This document shows positions 1 through 12,577 of a stretch of DNA of 64,000 nucleotides, one piece after another. Each line of letters opens with the position of its first letter. Positions within the stretch are counted from its first letter, which is position 1. A program made the position numbers and the translations under genes. The notes below the pieces were generated by a model that did no database searches, was not told where the DNA came from, and was given only the letters and a program-made list of their open reading frames with translations. This stretch comes from Liolophura sinensis. Taxonomy: Eukaryota > Mollusca > Polyplacophora > Chitonida > Chitonidae. The DNA is taken from assembly GCF_032854445.1 (NCBI RefSeq), contig NC_088299.1, positions 9,355,608 through 9,419,607 on the forward strand. The letters are read 5' to 3'.

Positions 1-1519
1 AGAAATAAGTCCAGATTCATGATCAGGACGTCAAACTACGTTGGGTAGCATACTTACAATGTTCCTGCCTTCATCCTAGTCGCAAATACATTTAAAATGC
101 ATCATATAACAAGGTAACGTCAAACTGCCAAATACAGCAAATCGGCCATTGGACAATATTTGAAGCACTGCAACTCCCACATTTACTGACACACTTCCAT
201 GATTTTCTGCACGCCTACAGTACCCATATAGCCCTTTGTGCTCAGTCATTTTCAGCTCCACAGCTGCAGCAGTTTTGTGTCACGTGACCCCCAAATATGG
301 GCAAAAATTGCACTTTTTCGCACTTTCATAGCAATTGACGACAAAACTGTGTGTCGGAGAAAGGAAAAAACCACCAGATTCGTCATCAGAACATCCAACT
401 ACGCCTAGCAGCCTACTTAAAACCTTGAAATTGACAACATTTTCATCGCCTGACAAATTGGCTAGGCTGGGATCGAACTCTGACATGACTGACAGGCGTC
501 AGCAGTAAGAGAAAAGAAAGAAAGAAAGAAGACAAAATAAAGCTTGTACTTTTATGTCTCAATCCACAACCTGCCATGAACACACTCACTGCTCTACTGA
601 TATCTAGGCCGTTGTTAGAAAGTCAAAACCTGGACCACGGCACATGTCCATATCTGTCAATCACCCTGGCCTGGTTAGAGTATAGTAAAGAATACAAGGC
701 CTGCGCAAAACAAAGCTAACTTTTACAGGTCCACGTCATTTGCTGTTGTAGTTAAAAGTCTACACCATCTGATAGAGCACTGTATAGCTGAATGGCATCC
801 TACAACTGTTTCGGGAGATCACAGACAGTGTAGCTGAAAGCATCAGGTCAAATACTGTAAACCCAGTCCAGTTCCCATCTAACTCCATGTTAAAGCAATA
901 GGATTCCTATCTTTTTCTAAACAAAAACGGTGTTGTCATTTAAACGCTTCTACCGAGAAAACTATTGATCGGAGCTCAAATCCGTTGACGAGTGCTTGAA
1001 AGAGCATGTCTTGGGCTACAATTTGGTGCAGGTTGCCATAGTTCTCAAGTTACAGGTCATTGAAATTACGTAACTTTTTTCTTCAGTTTTTTGCTTATAT
1101 CTCAAAAAGTTACACAGATATGCAAAAAATAAAAGCAGATTCGGAATCAGCAGCTCAAGATACCTCAGAATACGTTGAGAACAACTGACATTTCAGAACT
1201 TTTTGTGACGTCACAACTTCGACCAATGGCGAGCTTCCAGAGTTTTGACCGGAAGTGAACCATTTTGCAAAATTATTGTAACTCGTAACCATCTAGCAGC
1301 ATGTCAAATTTGAAAACAATCGGCTCAGTGGTTCTTGAGAAGAAAATTTTTAAAGGTTTTACACAAAATTCAATATGTCAGCCGAACCACGTGACATAGC
1401 AATAAAATGGAGAATTTGTCCGGAGATATTCACCGTCAGAATATATGAGCAAAATTGTTGAACGGTTTCCTTGTAGAAGTTTCCTTGCTAACAATGTCGG
1501 TGAAAAAAAATAATAAGAA
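1..1519. other. Gene-free left edge, probably ATP13A intron
   Basis: No exon is recognisable here on either strand. The ATP13A-type gene runs leftward past this point, so this is probably intronic. Two loosely similar blocks near 20-80 and 375-440 hint at an old repeat. The stretch from about 960 to 1500 leads into the hairpin repeat at 1520 and may be the body of an unidentified element. Confidence 0.4.
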
Positions 1520-1635
1520 GAAGAAAAAACAGAACGATTACAATAGGGATTCCGTTCGGGAAGAACGGGATCCCTAATAAGAAAAAACAGAACGATTACA
1601 ATAGGGATCCCATTCGGGAAGAACGGGATCCCTAA
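1520..1635. repeat. 58-bp tandem doublet with a hairpin
   Basis: Two copies of a 58-bp unit lie head to tail. Each holds an A-rich stretch, an ACAATAGGGAT motif and an inverted repeat whose arms read AGGGATCCC and GGGATCCCT around a short centre. The palindrome gives a strong stem-loop in DNA or RNA. The arms differ at one base between copies. It sits at the end of a stretch of unexplained noncoding DNA, so it may be the terminus of a dispersed element. Confidence 0.75.
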
Positions 1636-2485
1636 AAAAAAACCCAGCAGGGAAATGATTAATGCAAGAGTTAGCGCATGTATGTATGTCTCTGGTAATT
1701 ATACGAAATCTGGTATGACTACATAACCAGCTGTGGCCAAAAGACCAGGTGGTGTACTATACATGGCTGTGTAAAAGCAGATTAGCTGTGTTAAATCAAT
1801 AGCCCTGGGTCAACAGTTCTACGAGATAACTGCATATAAACTGTGTGTATATCAATGTACACAATGTATACATGTAGCTTTATAAAACCAGAGATAAACT
1901 GACAGCTGTCACGATCACTAGGTGTGAGCTTTGCAGGAATTTCTCCTTTGGGAAGTTGTTTCAATAAATCACCACTGAGGATGATTGGACAAGACTGAAT
2001 GCAAATTTAATTACGACAAGGGGAGACAGCATTGGTCTAGTGGTTACAGGATACATGAAAAGGTACTTTTAAACATAGATAATGTTTCTAAGCCCAAATG
2101 AAAAAAAAAAATAATGCACCCCCACCCCCCATCAAATTTTTTGAAAAATTTTCATTATGGCAGAATTTTTATAATTGCCGCTCAATATTATGCATGTTTT
2201 CCATCAATGGTTGGATTACATCATCGTTGATCTTGCTCGGAGAATGGTGCACACCCCAAAGTGCCTTGAACTCGGTGAACTGTGGTCGCTATAAAAGAAT
2301 CTCCTTGTATTTAACGTTAATGACTTTACAAAGATTTGTAAGTACTTTTGACACTATAATTTGGTACATAAGGCATTAGATTCAGGTTTCTTAATAAATG
2401 AAAAACGTGTTAGCTTAAATGAGTCCTCTGAAACAGAACCAAAATTAGAAGGATGTATTTGACACTGTACATGTAGATGCACTAC

Positions 2486-5400
2486 CTGAAGGGTGACAAT
2501 CTCGGCTTCTGACAATGGGCACTCGCAGTGGGTGGCCCAGATCATCCATTCCGGCTTCCAGTGAAAGATGAGCCTCAGCAACCCAACCGTCAGCAAGATG
2601 GCCCCCCAGGTCAAGATCTGTCTGAGTCTCACCAGGCGGTAACCAATGATCTCCTGTGCAAAGTGAAACAATGCAGAAATTTTATACAGGTTTTCTAAAA
2701 TGTAACTGTGATATGCCATTGATAAGGTTGAATGATAAAGTATTTTGGGGACACATTCACAGTCTTGTATTTACCCTAATTCCTCAACCTTTTCACATAT
2801 AAGGCACTCTAATAATTTGACTTTGGAGACAAAAGTACATTGGTTGGATTGGCCAATGTCCAAACTTCACAAAAAGTATAATTTTATCAGTCAACACAGA
2901 ATAATGCCTTCAGAATATGCCTGAATAAACATCTTGCAAACATGTGAAAAGGTTGAAGAATTACAATACTGTATTTCACCTAAAGTTCAATTTTTTTTTC
3001 TTCAGTTAAAAGTGTTGATGTGAACAACTGCACTTCACCTATATTTTAGCATTTTTCACGTGACACATTTTACCTGATTCTGATTGATTCACCCACCTTA
3101 CAGGCTCTTCTGATTAATTTTTTAAGTGTTAAAAAGTATCACTTTAAAACATTAATGTGTTTCTGGAAGTGTATTCTTACAAGCCAAACTTTACGTAAAA
3201 TACAGTGTTTTCTGTCAGTACTGAAAATTTCTGCAAGGAATGTCAGGTATAAATCTCTACCTTGTGCACAAGTACAGGTAGAGGCTCAACTTTCAACTGT
3301 ACTCCTGTAATACACGCACATTAACAAGGGATGTCAGGTGTAAATCTCTTTCATGTGCACAAGTACAGGTAGAGGCTCAACTCTCAACTGTACTCCCGTA
3401 TTACATGCATATTAACAAGGGATGTCAGGTGTAAATCTCTTCCATGTGCACAAGTACAGGTAGAGGCTCAACTCTCAACTGTACTCCCGTATTACATGCA
3501 CATTAACAAGGGATGTCAGGTGTAAATCTCTTCCGTGTGCACAAGTACAGGTAGAGGCTCAACTCTCAACTGTACTCCCGTATTACATGCACATTAACAA
3601 GGGATGTCAGGTGTAAATCTCTTCCGTGTGCACAAGTACAGATGGAGGCTCAACTCTCAACTGTACTCCCGTATTACATGCACATTAACAAGGGATGTCA
3701 GGTGTAAATCTCTTCCGTGTGCACAAGTACAGATGGAGGCTCAACTCTCACCCGTACTCCCTTAGTACATGTACATTAACAAGAATATATGTATTTCACA
3801 AATGGACTGCAGTCAATTATATCTGGCACTATTGCATATATATACAAACACACATACTTTCTAGGCCCATTTTTCTCCTTTTTTTTTACAGATGGAGGCA
3901 AACTTTCCCAAGCTGATGGAAGATATTTAAAGTGATCTTCAACAATTAATCAAGCCTGCACACCAACAGGTGTGCCATTAACTGCTTATTATCATCAAGA
4001 CCGAGCAAGTGCAATTTTATGTCCAAGGCTGGGACTGAACCCATGGGTCACATGAGGCTTGTGGAAGGGAGCCCACTGATAACGCCTTACTCATGGAGTC
4101 AGGTCATGCTTCCCCGGGATGGCCCCAGCACTTTTCCTTTCTTAACCTTCAGGTACATCAGAATACCCTCCCTGATTTATGTATATATATATATTTTTTA
4201 ATTAGTTGAATGTTGTTTAATAATTTGATGCCAGTACACTGAGAATTTTTCACGTTAAATGTTAAATTGAGGTTAAATCATTTGTTGTCTTTTGTGTAAA
4301 TATATAAAACTCAGTTTTGTGGGTGAAAGAAAAAGAAGTACCCAGAGTAAACCACAAACCTTCAGCAAGTTTCTGACAAACATTCCCATAAGTGACAAAC
4401 GTACATACACACAATACTCATGGAAGACAAGTGGTTTTCAAAGAATGTTACACAGCACATTGCCACACTGGGGCCTTCAACTGTTTACTGTCTCCAAGGC
4501 CAAAAGAGCAGTGAGAGCAGGGGAATCTACAAATTTTCTGATCAGGAGTGAACCTCAATGGTTTGGCCTAGAGGGTCTCTCAGTGTCTTGGAGACACCCT
4601 ACATGTACACTAACAAAACTAACAAAAGAGAGAAAGGGGAAATAGGTGAAAAGTGCAAATGAGTCGGCCGGATTTCAAATTCTTGCTAAATCTATGCCTG
4701 TACATTGTGTATCCTAGTGATACTGCATGCATTATGCTTCCATGAGGTATCACAAGTAATTCAAATTCAATTAAGATGATCAACTTGGGTTCATTTTTCT
4801 TCTTTATTAGCAAGATTTCATTAACAGTTGTACATATATACCATGAATTTATCTATTTATTTATTTATTTGATTGGTGTTTTACGCCGTACTCAAGAATA
4901 TTTCACTTATACGACGGCAGCCAGCATTATGGTGGGTGGAAACCGGGCACAGCCCGGGGGAAACCCACGACCATCCACAGGTTGCTGCCAGACCTTCCCA
5001 CTTACGGCCGAAGAGGAAGCCAGCGTAAACCATGAACAGAAATCATGAAAATGGATTATTTTAAGTGGAAACGTCCTAATTTGCTGCATAGTGAAAGTAT
5101 CCTTCACTGGTATGACTCCAGACATGCTCAGATACCCTCATTCCTAAACCTTTCTGCATATGAAAGAGCAACTTTCAGTGAATTTCATGCATATTTTTAA
5201 TTTGATTTTGAAGACAAAACTACATAAGTAAGACTGGCCAATTTCAGGGCTTCGCAAAAAGTATAATTTTAATTTTAATAAACATTTTGCAAACATGCAA
5301 AAAGGGTTGAAGAATTACAGTAGACCATTCAGCCTTATGGGTCGGTGGTGTAACATCTTTTTCTGTTAACTCTACACTGTACATGTATATGTACATGGGC

Positions 5401-8400
5401 ATTCATTTGCCCAATCCAAGGCCTTATTAAACCGCTGGTTAGATTGGTCAATATAAAAGTCCTCCTAACACTAATATGTACAGGTACAAAGTTTTCTAGC
5501 TCCACAGTTGACACAATGAAACTTCCAAGTACATAGATTTTAAATATATGGGAGCATGTAGAATATAAATAGTAGATCAATGCACTATAAAAGACATGAG
5601 GCAGGTTTGTGTTTACTTATAGTTAGCAAAGGCTGTTCTTAAGAATACCTTAACAGTATACCTATACTTAGTGTGCTTATCTGGCCTATATGTGCTTTCA
5701 TAAGGAATACATGTTAGGTCATCCTTAAAAATATGTTCGTTGGGTGTAAATCAACCCACCGTGTAAAAGGAGACCTACTCTAACAGTTTTTATTGAGATG
5801 TTCATAAAAGTTTTTTTTTTATTTTTTATATTTTCCATGTTAATTTCTTTAAAATCCCTATCTTTTTCATTAGCCAGAATAATAATTTAGAATTGGTGGT
5901 AAGTCTAGCAAAGAGCTTGCTTCAAGGAGACACATGAATGCCAAACTTCAGTTTAATACACACAGTACTAAAGTCATGAATTTTGTAATTTACAGGAATT
6001 TACAGGAAGTGCCAAGCATGAAATATCCCCCTTGTGTCCTTGAGCTTTTGAGTTTCCACCCGGCAGCGCGGTTTCCCTCACCATAATGCTGGCTGCCGTC
6101 GTATAAGTGAAATATTCTTGAGTATGACGTAAAACACCAATCAAATAAATAAATAATCATTGAGGTTTAGATGCACGCAAGACCTGAGCTCAACACATGC
6201 AGTACTTTTTTTAATACCACCCCTTATTAACATTTACTTTAACACTGCTTTCCCTGTTACTGGAATTCAATCTTGGGGTTTGACGTAAACTACCTCTGAA
6301 TTTTGTACAGGTAAGCCACAGAAGAATTCCCTTGGGTTACGCCAAACACAGATTTTTTTAAGGATGGCCATATATATTTACCTGTACCTGGGCACACCAC
6401 AGACTACAAAGCCATCCACTGCTCATTATTTACCTGGACGCGCAGGTGAGTGAATACTTGAATGCACATCAGTCAGACACTTTCCCTCTATTTTCTTGAA
6501 TCCCCTGAGGCTATAGAAGGCATTATGATTATATTTTGGGAATCCTGCAATGCGGCAATTGCATACTGCTCAAGAATAGAACATCCCCAAGGGGTGCAGA
6601 ATTCTGGTATTTTTTACATGCACTCAATCCTATATGCAACTTAGATCTAGTAGCAAGGCTACCAAAGAGCTCACCTGTAATAGACACAAGAAAGCAAAAC
6701 TCCAGCTCAATGCATAAAGTGCTGAAGTCATGAATTTGGTAATTTCATTATTTACCAAATAATGACATAGTAATTAATATGCACACACACCATGGAACAC
6801 CACCCTTGTGTCATTGGGTTATATATGAATGTAAAAACTTCAGGTCAATACATGGTATACTTTTTTGAAATACCACCCCTAACATTTTGTTTATTACATA
6901 ATAAACAACATGTCCTGAATTTTGTAATTTACACTATTTAGTCTGCATAGAGTGAACCAACAATGAAACATCTCCCTCGTGTTATTGTGCTCCAACTGTA
7001 TGCAAAACTTGATCTCACTACATGCAGTACTCTTTAAAATACTACCATAACATTTTGTTTTATGCCAGCAAAGACTCCTGTATATCCTGTAAACATCAAA
7101 GTTTTGCCACAACTTTGCCCAACTGCCTCACAGTCATAGTTAAACTGATCTTTGTACATGTAAAATGGCATATTTACTAAAAGCGGAAAGAGGCCTACAT
7201 GTATAATCAAACCCGTAAGATGAAAGAGACAGGTGATGGGAGTCGGGACATGATTCAGATGGGCATTGCTTCTTTTGTTAGTAACACAAACATATACTTT
7301 CAGTATATGCTTTCATATACTTTCACTACATGTTACCTGGAAAACTAAATCAGTGCAAATAACCATTAGGCCATGTTTCCTAATACACATATAATTACCT
7401 ATATCGGAATTAAAACTTCTCTATCCTGATTATCATTCGGCTCAACCGTCATAAAAAAACTGCTTTTATTGTTTGCCTGCTTAGCTGGATTTACTTATTT
7501 ATTTTTATTTGATTGGTGTTTAACATTGTACTCAGAAATGTTTCACTTTGCATATGACGGTGGCCAGCATTAATGCGGGAGAAAACCAGGCAGAGCACAG
7601 ACGTAAACCCACGACAATCCACTGGTTGCTGACAGATCTACCCACGTATCACCAGAGAGGAAGCCAGAGATATCTAGACTTGAACTCTCTTCAATGGAAT
7701 CTAATGTGTCTCAAGTTGTTTTAATCAGATCCAACAAAGTGACTCAATGTTCGCGACCTCTTCTCGACCTCTTCTCGACCACAGTCCCCCCACCCCCACC
7801 CCAACAAACATGCCTTATTAATTAATAAATATTTGATACCTTAGGGCAAAACTCTTTATTTCACCCAAAGGCCAAACTTTTTTCACATGCAGTTTTTTCC
7901 TGATTCTGAGAGGTCTATGGATTTTAGAAAGGTGTTCTGAAGTTGGCTTGGAACATGGGATGAAATTCTGCTGGAAAATTGTATGTTTCAGCACCAAAAA
8001 TAGTATTTTGTGACATTTATTTGCCTCTAAAAATGCACTTTTGTGAGTGAAATGTTAGGTCATTTAGGGCACATGTAGTTCTTCAAAGTGTATGATTCTA
8101 CAGAGCTACAAAAACACAGGGAAATGTAAGTTCATGACTTCTCCTCACTTACCATCTGCTCCTCTGTACCTGGGTTGATGTACGTCTTAAGAGGGTCCAT
8201 TGGGGGTGGCCCAGTGCGACCAACTTTAATTTTTGGATCTGTCAATGAAAACAATAAAGAACAACAGGAGATAAATGAAAATGAAATGTTTACTTTCAAC
8301 AAACCAAAAACAAAAGTCAACAATATCCTGGTTATCCTGGTTGTAGCCACGAGAAAGTAGCTTTCTCCGAGTTACAACAATACAGGATATATGACGCAAT

Positions 8401-9694
8401 GTCAAGTCAGTATTTAGTTCAAGATTACTCAAAAGGCAAAATTTTGTTCGTCCAGGGATAGCCCCAATCTTGATCCAGCCAGAGACAAAAACCATAATTT
8501 AAATTAAACTTGCATCATTATCTTTTTTTTTTTAATTAAGTAAAATTCTGTCTCCATCTAGACATTTGATCTGTATCTAATGTCTTCACCATATCATGTA
8601 CATGTATTTACACGAATCTGTGTGAGTGCATTATTCTTGTTTATACAGTTATTTTGGCATATAACTGAAATGCTATCCGTCCGTATAGGGCGTGTGGGGG
8701 ACTAACGTTCTCTGGAGTTCAGTGTTCAGTGTGGGGGCCGTTGCACACTGTGGTTAGATTACATGTTTGGCCCTTGTAACCTGTTTCAGGCCTACAAGCA
8801 GTAACCTTACACTCTGACGCGTGTGCTCATTTATATGTAATTTTATGGTGGAATCTCTATGCTATCGTCTTAATTTTCTATCCTTACCTATGAAACTAAT
8901 TAACTTGCTGTGTGGTGGTCACATTGACTGATAGAGTGCAGTGTGCCTTGCTGTCAACAGCCATTTTGAAGTGTCACATGACTTCAGCGCTGACTTCAAA
9001 GAAGTCGGTCTCTATAAGCTGGAATTCGCAGGTGTGCGATGATTTGTTTGAGAGGTGGCAATGAACTCAGTGTCACAATGAATGTCAGAATTCTAGATGG
9101 ACTAATGCTTAGTCTAATCTAAGTTAAGTACTGACACGTATGGATATTGCCACTAAAGACAAGACAACAATCTTAAGTCTAAATCAAAGGTAGAGTGTAG
9201 ATTTTTTTTAATTGAAAATACTCCTCATTCGCCCAACACTCATGTATGCGAATGCCGTTCGCCACCAGAGTTCTAGCCCCAATTTCCGGTACATGCGCGA
9301 GCGCTCCCACACGGAACTCCCGAGAACGTGAATCCCTCATCAAATATGGGAGTTCACCCCTATGTACAATACCACTCGTGAAATAAATGAAATGAAAAAA
9401 CATAGGCTACTCATAATACATAGGACTACGTAAATCACAAATGTAGCGGTGAACAAATCATAACAGAATGAGACACATCAAATATATTTTTTTAAAAAAC
9501 ACGTTTCCACAGACAGGAACTCTATGGCGTTTAACGTACTGAAACTGCTACGAAAACTGGACCCCTCGTGAGACACTGGCCAGTGCAAATCCGCATGCCC
9601 CATCTAATGAACAACACTTCTATGTGAACATGAAACGCCTTTTGTCCGCTTTAAAGATAAGTCGGTATAATATCTAACCTTCTTTCCTCGTCAT
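2486..9694 (-). CDS. P5B-type cation-transporting ATPase (ATP13A family), 5' exons only
   Basis: P5B ATPases are P-type pumps of endosomal and lysosomal membranes; mammalian ATP13A2 and ATP13A3 transport polyamines. Three coding exons are visible. Exon 1 is 9692-9694 down to 9679 (16 nt, MTRKE plus one base). Exon 2 is 8238-8153 and exon 3 is 2653-2486. All borders are AG/GT and the phases join without a break to give 90 codons. Exon 3 holds the P5-ATPase N-terminal domain: a GYR motif, a hydrophobic hairpin (WGAILLTVGLLRLIFHW), then KPEW, a Cys-x-Cys-Pro and EAEIVTLQ. The ATG has A at -3. Introns are 1440 and 5499 nt and are full of SINEs, a MITE and a 91-bp minisatellite. The catalytic part (DKTGT loop, remaining membrane helices) lies beyond the left edge. 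Which ATP13A paralogue it is cannot be told from the N-terminus. Confidence 0.85.
2777..2965. mobile_element. MITE family C, copy 1
   Basis: This element of about 190 bp is bounded by an inverted repeat of about 20 bp, CTCAACCTTTTCACAT at the left and its near complement at the right. There is no ORF. Related copies lie at 5137-5319 and 32359-32573. It sits in the second ATP13A intron. Confidence 0.65.
3234..3780. repeat. 91-bp minisatellite, six copies
   Basis: Six units of exactly 91 bp run head to tail (starts near 3234, 3325, 3416, 3507, 3598, 3689). Inner copies differ by only a few bases; the first and last are the most diverged, as expected when unequal exchange homogenises the middle. 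It is intronic to the ATP13A-type gene. Confidence 0.95.
4849..5029 (-). mobile_element. SINE family 1, head-truncated
   Basis: A minus-strand copy of the dominant SINE. The (AAATA)n tail and conserved body are present, but the copy stops at the GAAGCCAGC motif, so the tRNA-like head is missing. Lies in the second ATP13A intron. Confidence 0.85.
5137..5319. mobile_element. MITE family C, copy 2
   Basis: A diverged copy of the element at 2777-2965 with the same inverted ends and an internal AAAAAGTATAATTTTA motif. Intronic to the ATP13A-type gene. Confidence 0.6.
5880..7060. repeat. Block of diverged repeated segments
   Basis: Similar segments recur near 5890-6060, 6160-6230, 6640-6830 and 6830-7060. 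They share phrases such as GAATTTTGTAATTTACA and a run reading CCCTTGTGT. Copies are old and irregularly spaced. A SINE tail fragment at 6058-6155 is inserted among them. No gene is visible. Confidence 0.45.
6058..6155 (+). mobile_element. SINE family 1, 3' fragment
   Basis: Plus-strand fragment holding only the last 100 bp of the SINE body and its AAATA tail. Intronic to the ATP13A-type gene. Confidence 0.75.
7493..7668 (-). mobile_element. SINE family 1, old copy
   Basis: A diverged minus-strand copy with tail, body and the GAGAGGAAGCCAG motif. The tRNA-like head is lost. Intronic to the ATP13A-type gene. Confidence 0.75.
8505..9678. other. ATP13A intron 1 interior and flank of exon 1
   Basis: No exon or clear repeat is seen. 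The stretch near 9235-9330 is richer in CpG than its surroundings, but no promoter motif can be named. The 5' untranslated region of the ATPase transcript must start upstream of 9694 on the minus strand. Confidence 0.35.
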
Positions 9695-10984
9695 CTTTCT
9701 TGCTTGAGCGATTCGGCGGACACTGACTGACAACTACAGAGAGATTTACTCCAAGTTGTTTTTCTCCGTCTGCTAGCTGCCCTCCATGCTTCACCTGACA
9801 ATGTTAACCACGTGACTGCACCCATGTTCGGAACATCTCGGAAAAATCCGGTTTCCGAAATGTCTTTATGCCGAAGGGTGAAAAAAAAAGATCTCTGCTG
9901 AGGATAAATACTGTTACACCAGGGTAAGGAACAATGTAAAACGGGAAAGTCGGAAAGCAATAGTCAAAAATAATAAATAAATAAACTTTTATGATACAGA
10001 AAGAAATGAAGGAAATGGAGTTCAACAAATCATGGAGGTTCTGACAAATTAACCTACTGTATTTCACCTAAAGTTTATCATTTTTCCGGAGATAGATTTT
10101 GCTTGATTCGGACTGATTGGTTCATTCATCCCTCTTCTAGGTTAAATTATGAGTCTGGTTAATTTCTTATCAGATACACTTGAGTGATTACAGCAAAGGT
10201 TCATTTTAAGGTGTTCGACGTTAAAGCCTAAGCACTCACTCATTTTAAGGCCTTTAGGCCTATGTGCTACTGAACGGGAGTATTTATACACTAAACTGCA
10301 GGTGAAATGTAGAGCTAGGTGAAATGCCGGCTCAATACATATGTGGGCATGTACTTATTTGGTCTAATTACAGTATACTTCTAAAAAAAAGGAGAGAGCG
10401 AGAAAAAAACATGTCCGCCAAACCGAATCTATAACTCTATCAAATTGCTGGAAATATGAATATGTTTTTATTTAATTTTATTTTAACGTAAAAAAGCAAA
10501 TGTGAAATATATCCGTATACGTATATAAGTCTATACATGTATGTATCACCTGCAGACTAATCAAGAATTTTTCAACTGATAAAAAAAAGAAAAAAAAAAG
10601 CCATATAGCTTTGATGTGAGATATATAAGATATAATACAATGAGGTAAACTCCTATCAAATAAATTAAAATACATAAATAAATGAGATGATTAGTTCAGA
10701 TGTCATTTTGAAAATTTAACAGTTTTACGGTTAATAGGAATCAGTGCAATATGGGGTGTTATTGTCATCTTCTCCAAAGCTTAATGAAGTCTTCCTAATA
10801 CGACATGCATGTCACCGATACACGCATTGTACAGGGATAGGTGTAGGCTAACTGAGTTATACAACATGACGGGTAAAAGTCATTTCCACTCCATTAATCA
10901 AGCAGGGTAAAAATGATTTTGGTTTCCAATATTCTTGAGATCGGCGTAAAACACCAATCAGATAAATAAATAAATAAATAAATA

Positions 10985-11015
<31 letters not shown>

Positions 11016-11274
11016 AAATTTGGTTTCCTGAAGGTATTGAGCGTTAAGTTGCAGATTCTCCCGTTCTCACGACATGCATGCATGATTGTGTGGCCTTGGT
11101 GATAATACAAAAGCGGAGGTTGCGGTGTCCCTTCCACCACTTTTCAACCCAACCATGTTGTTAAAAAGTATGCTACACAAAATACTCCATGGCTGCCTCA
11201 CTTTTGCTGAAGTTTTCAAAATCGACCGTTAAAATATTTTGTTGAATTTGTTCAAACTATGGAAGCCGGACAAG
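9695..11274. other. Upstream of ATP13A, mostly AT-rich
   Basis: This stretch should contain the ATP13A promoter, but no TATA box is evident. A segment near 10050-10150 resembles sequence just after the MITE at 2965, so it is repeat-derived. A SINE tail with AAAT and CAAT simple repeats lies at 10928-11022. No gene is seen. Confidence 0.35.
10928..11022 (+). mobile_element. SINE family 1 tail with expanded simple repeat
   Basis: About 40 bp of the SINE 3' end is followed by (AAAT)n, then (CAAT)n, then AAAT again. The tail has grown as a microsatellite. Confidence 0.7.
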
Positions 11275-11490
11275 GCCATCATCATCCCATCGTCCCATCG
11301 CCCGACTATGGGTCGAAGCGATGGCACGATGGCACGAAGCGATTGCACGAAGTGAAGGTATACGATCTTAACACCGTGTCAATGCCTCGTGCCATTGTGT
11401 CATCGCTTTGTGCCATTGTGCCGTCGGTTCGCATCATCGTGCCACTGCTTCGTGCCATCGTCGGACGATGGGAAGTTGGTACGATGATGG
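11275..11490. mobile_element. Fold-back element of GATGG/CGTGCCATCG repeats
   Basis: The two ends are near-inverted copies: the left end reads GGCCATCATCATCCC and the right end reads as its complement. The interior is built from many short copies of CGTGCCATCG and its complement. The whole 216 bp could fold into an imperfect cruciform. No protein-like ORF is present. A fold-back MITE is the simplest reading. Confidence 0.55.
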
Positions 11491-11696
11491 CATTATTCTG
11501 CTTCGTACATAAATCAACCAAAAGAAATTATATATTTAAATGGTGGATATTTCAATGGTGGCAAAAGCGATCGTGACTTCATGCAGACGTATTGAATTTT
11601 ATATCGGACTTTTTTGTACACTCGATGTAACCCAGCATTCAACTGGAGTGAATACTATATCCCCGCTTACCCCCGAAAGCAGGCGCGTCGGAAGCA

Positions 11697-11865
11697 TTTT
11701 AAAAGTGGTACGGCGATCGATCCACTATCACAGCATAAAATGTTAGGATCCAGGGGCCGAACAGGCTTTGGGATGCTAGACGGCTGCAGATGCCCTGAAA
11801 TCGTTTTAGGGGGTTTTTATTCTTCACATAGATCTGTTGTAGTTTTATGTGTTTAACAGTTAACA
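11697..11865 (+). pseudogene. Decayed inverted copy of the candidate exon at 12578-12715
   Basis: This plus-strand segment matches the reverse strand of 12515-12690, including CTTTGGGATGCT and the downstream TTCTTCACATAGATC stretch. The reading frame has stops, so if the partner is coding, this is a dead copy. Alternatively both are copies of an unidentified noncoding repeat. Confidence 0.45.
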
Positions 11866-12255
11866 GTGCACATGTGTGTGCATGAGTCTTCATATAATAT
11901 CGGGCGCCATTAAATTGGTTTGACTACTTTTGATATATTCTTTTATTTATTTATATTTTTTATGACAAAATCGAGATTGTCTTGTATCACACAGCTGGAA
12001 TGGAATTAATTGCCTTTTGCAATTTACGGATTGTACTGCTGTTGTCTATTTCTTTAGCCAGTCACCTACGTTCGGCTGGCTGTAAAATCAGTTATACTCA
12101 CTACCAAAATTCATTTCGTTGGTGACATGTAGCAACCCAAGTTTTACACACTGACATGTTGATAGTTCATGTTCCTGCAAAGTTAAAAAGAAGTTAGAAC
12201 AATTTTTTCTATATCATAATAGCTTACCACTTTTCATCTATAAATAAAATAAAAC

Positions 12256-12452
12256 ATTTATTTATCTATTTATTTAATTATTTGATTGGTATTTTACGCC
12301 GTACTCAAGAATATATCACTAATAGGATGGCACCCAGCATTATGGTGAGAGGAAATCGGTCAGAGCCTGGGGGAAACCCACGACCACCCGAAGGCTGCTG
12401 GCAGATTTTCAACGTTCGACCTAAGAGGAAGCCAGCATCAGCTGGACTTGAA
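12256..12452 (-). mobile_element. SINE family 1, head-truncated
   Basis: Minus-strand copy with tail and most of the body, ending at the AAGAGGAAGCCAGCATC motif and a short stretch of the B-box side. It lies directly beside the candidate exon at 12578-12715. Confidence 0.8.
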
Positions 12453-12577
12453 AAGTCGTACCAATTAAAGGCGACCACCAAACTGAGGCCCATGCATACA
12501 CATATATCCTGTTGACTGTTAAGGAAATTAAAACTACAATGGATCTATGTGAAGAATAATAACCACGTAAAACGGTT

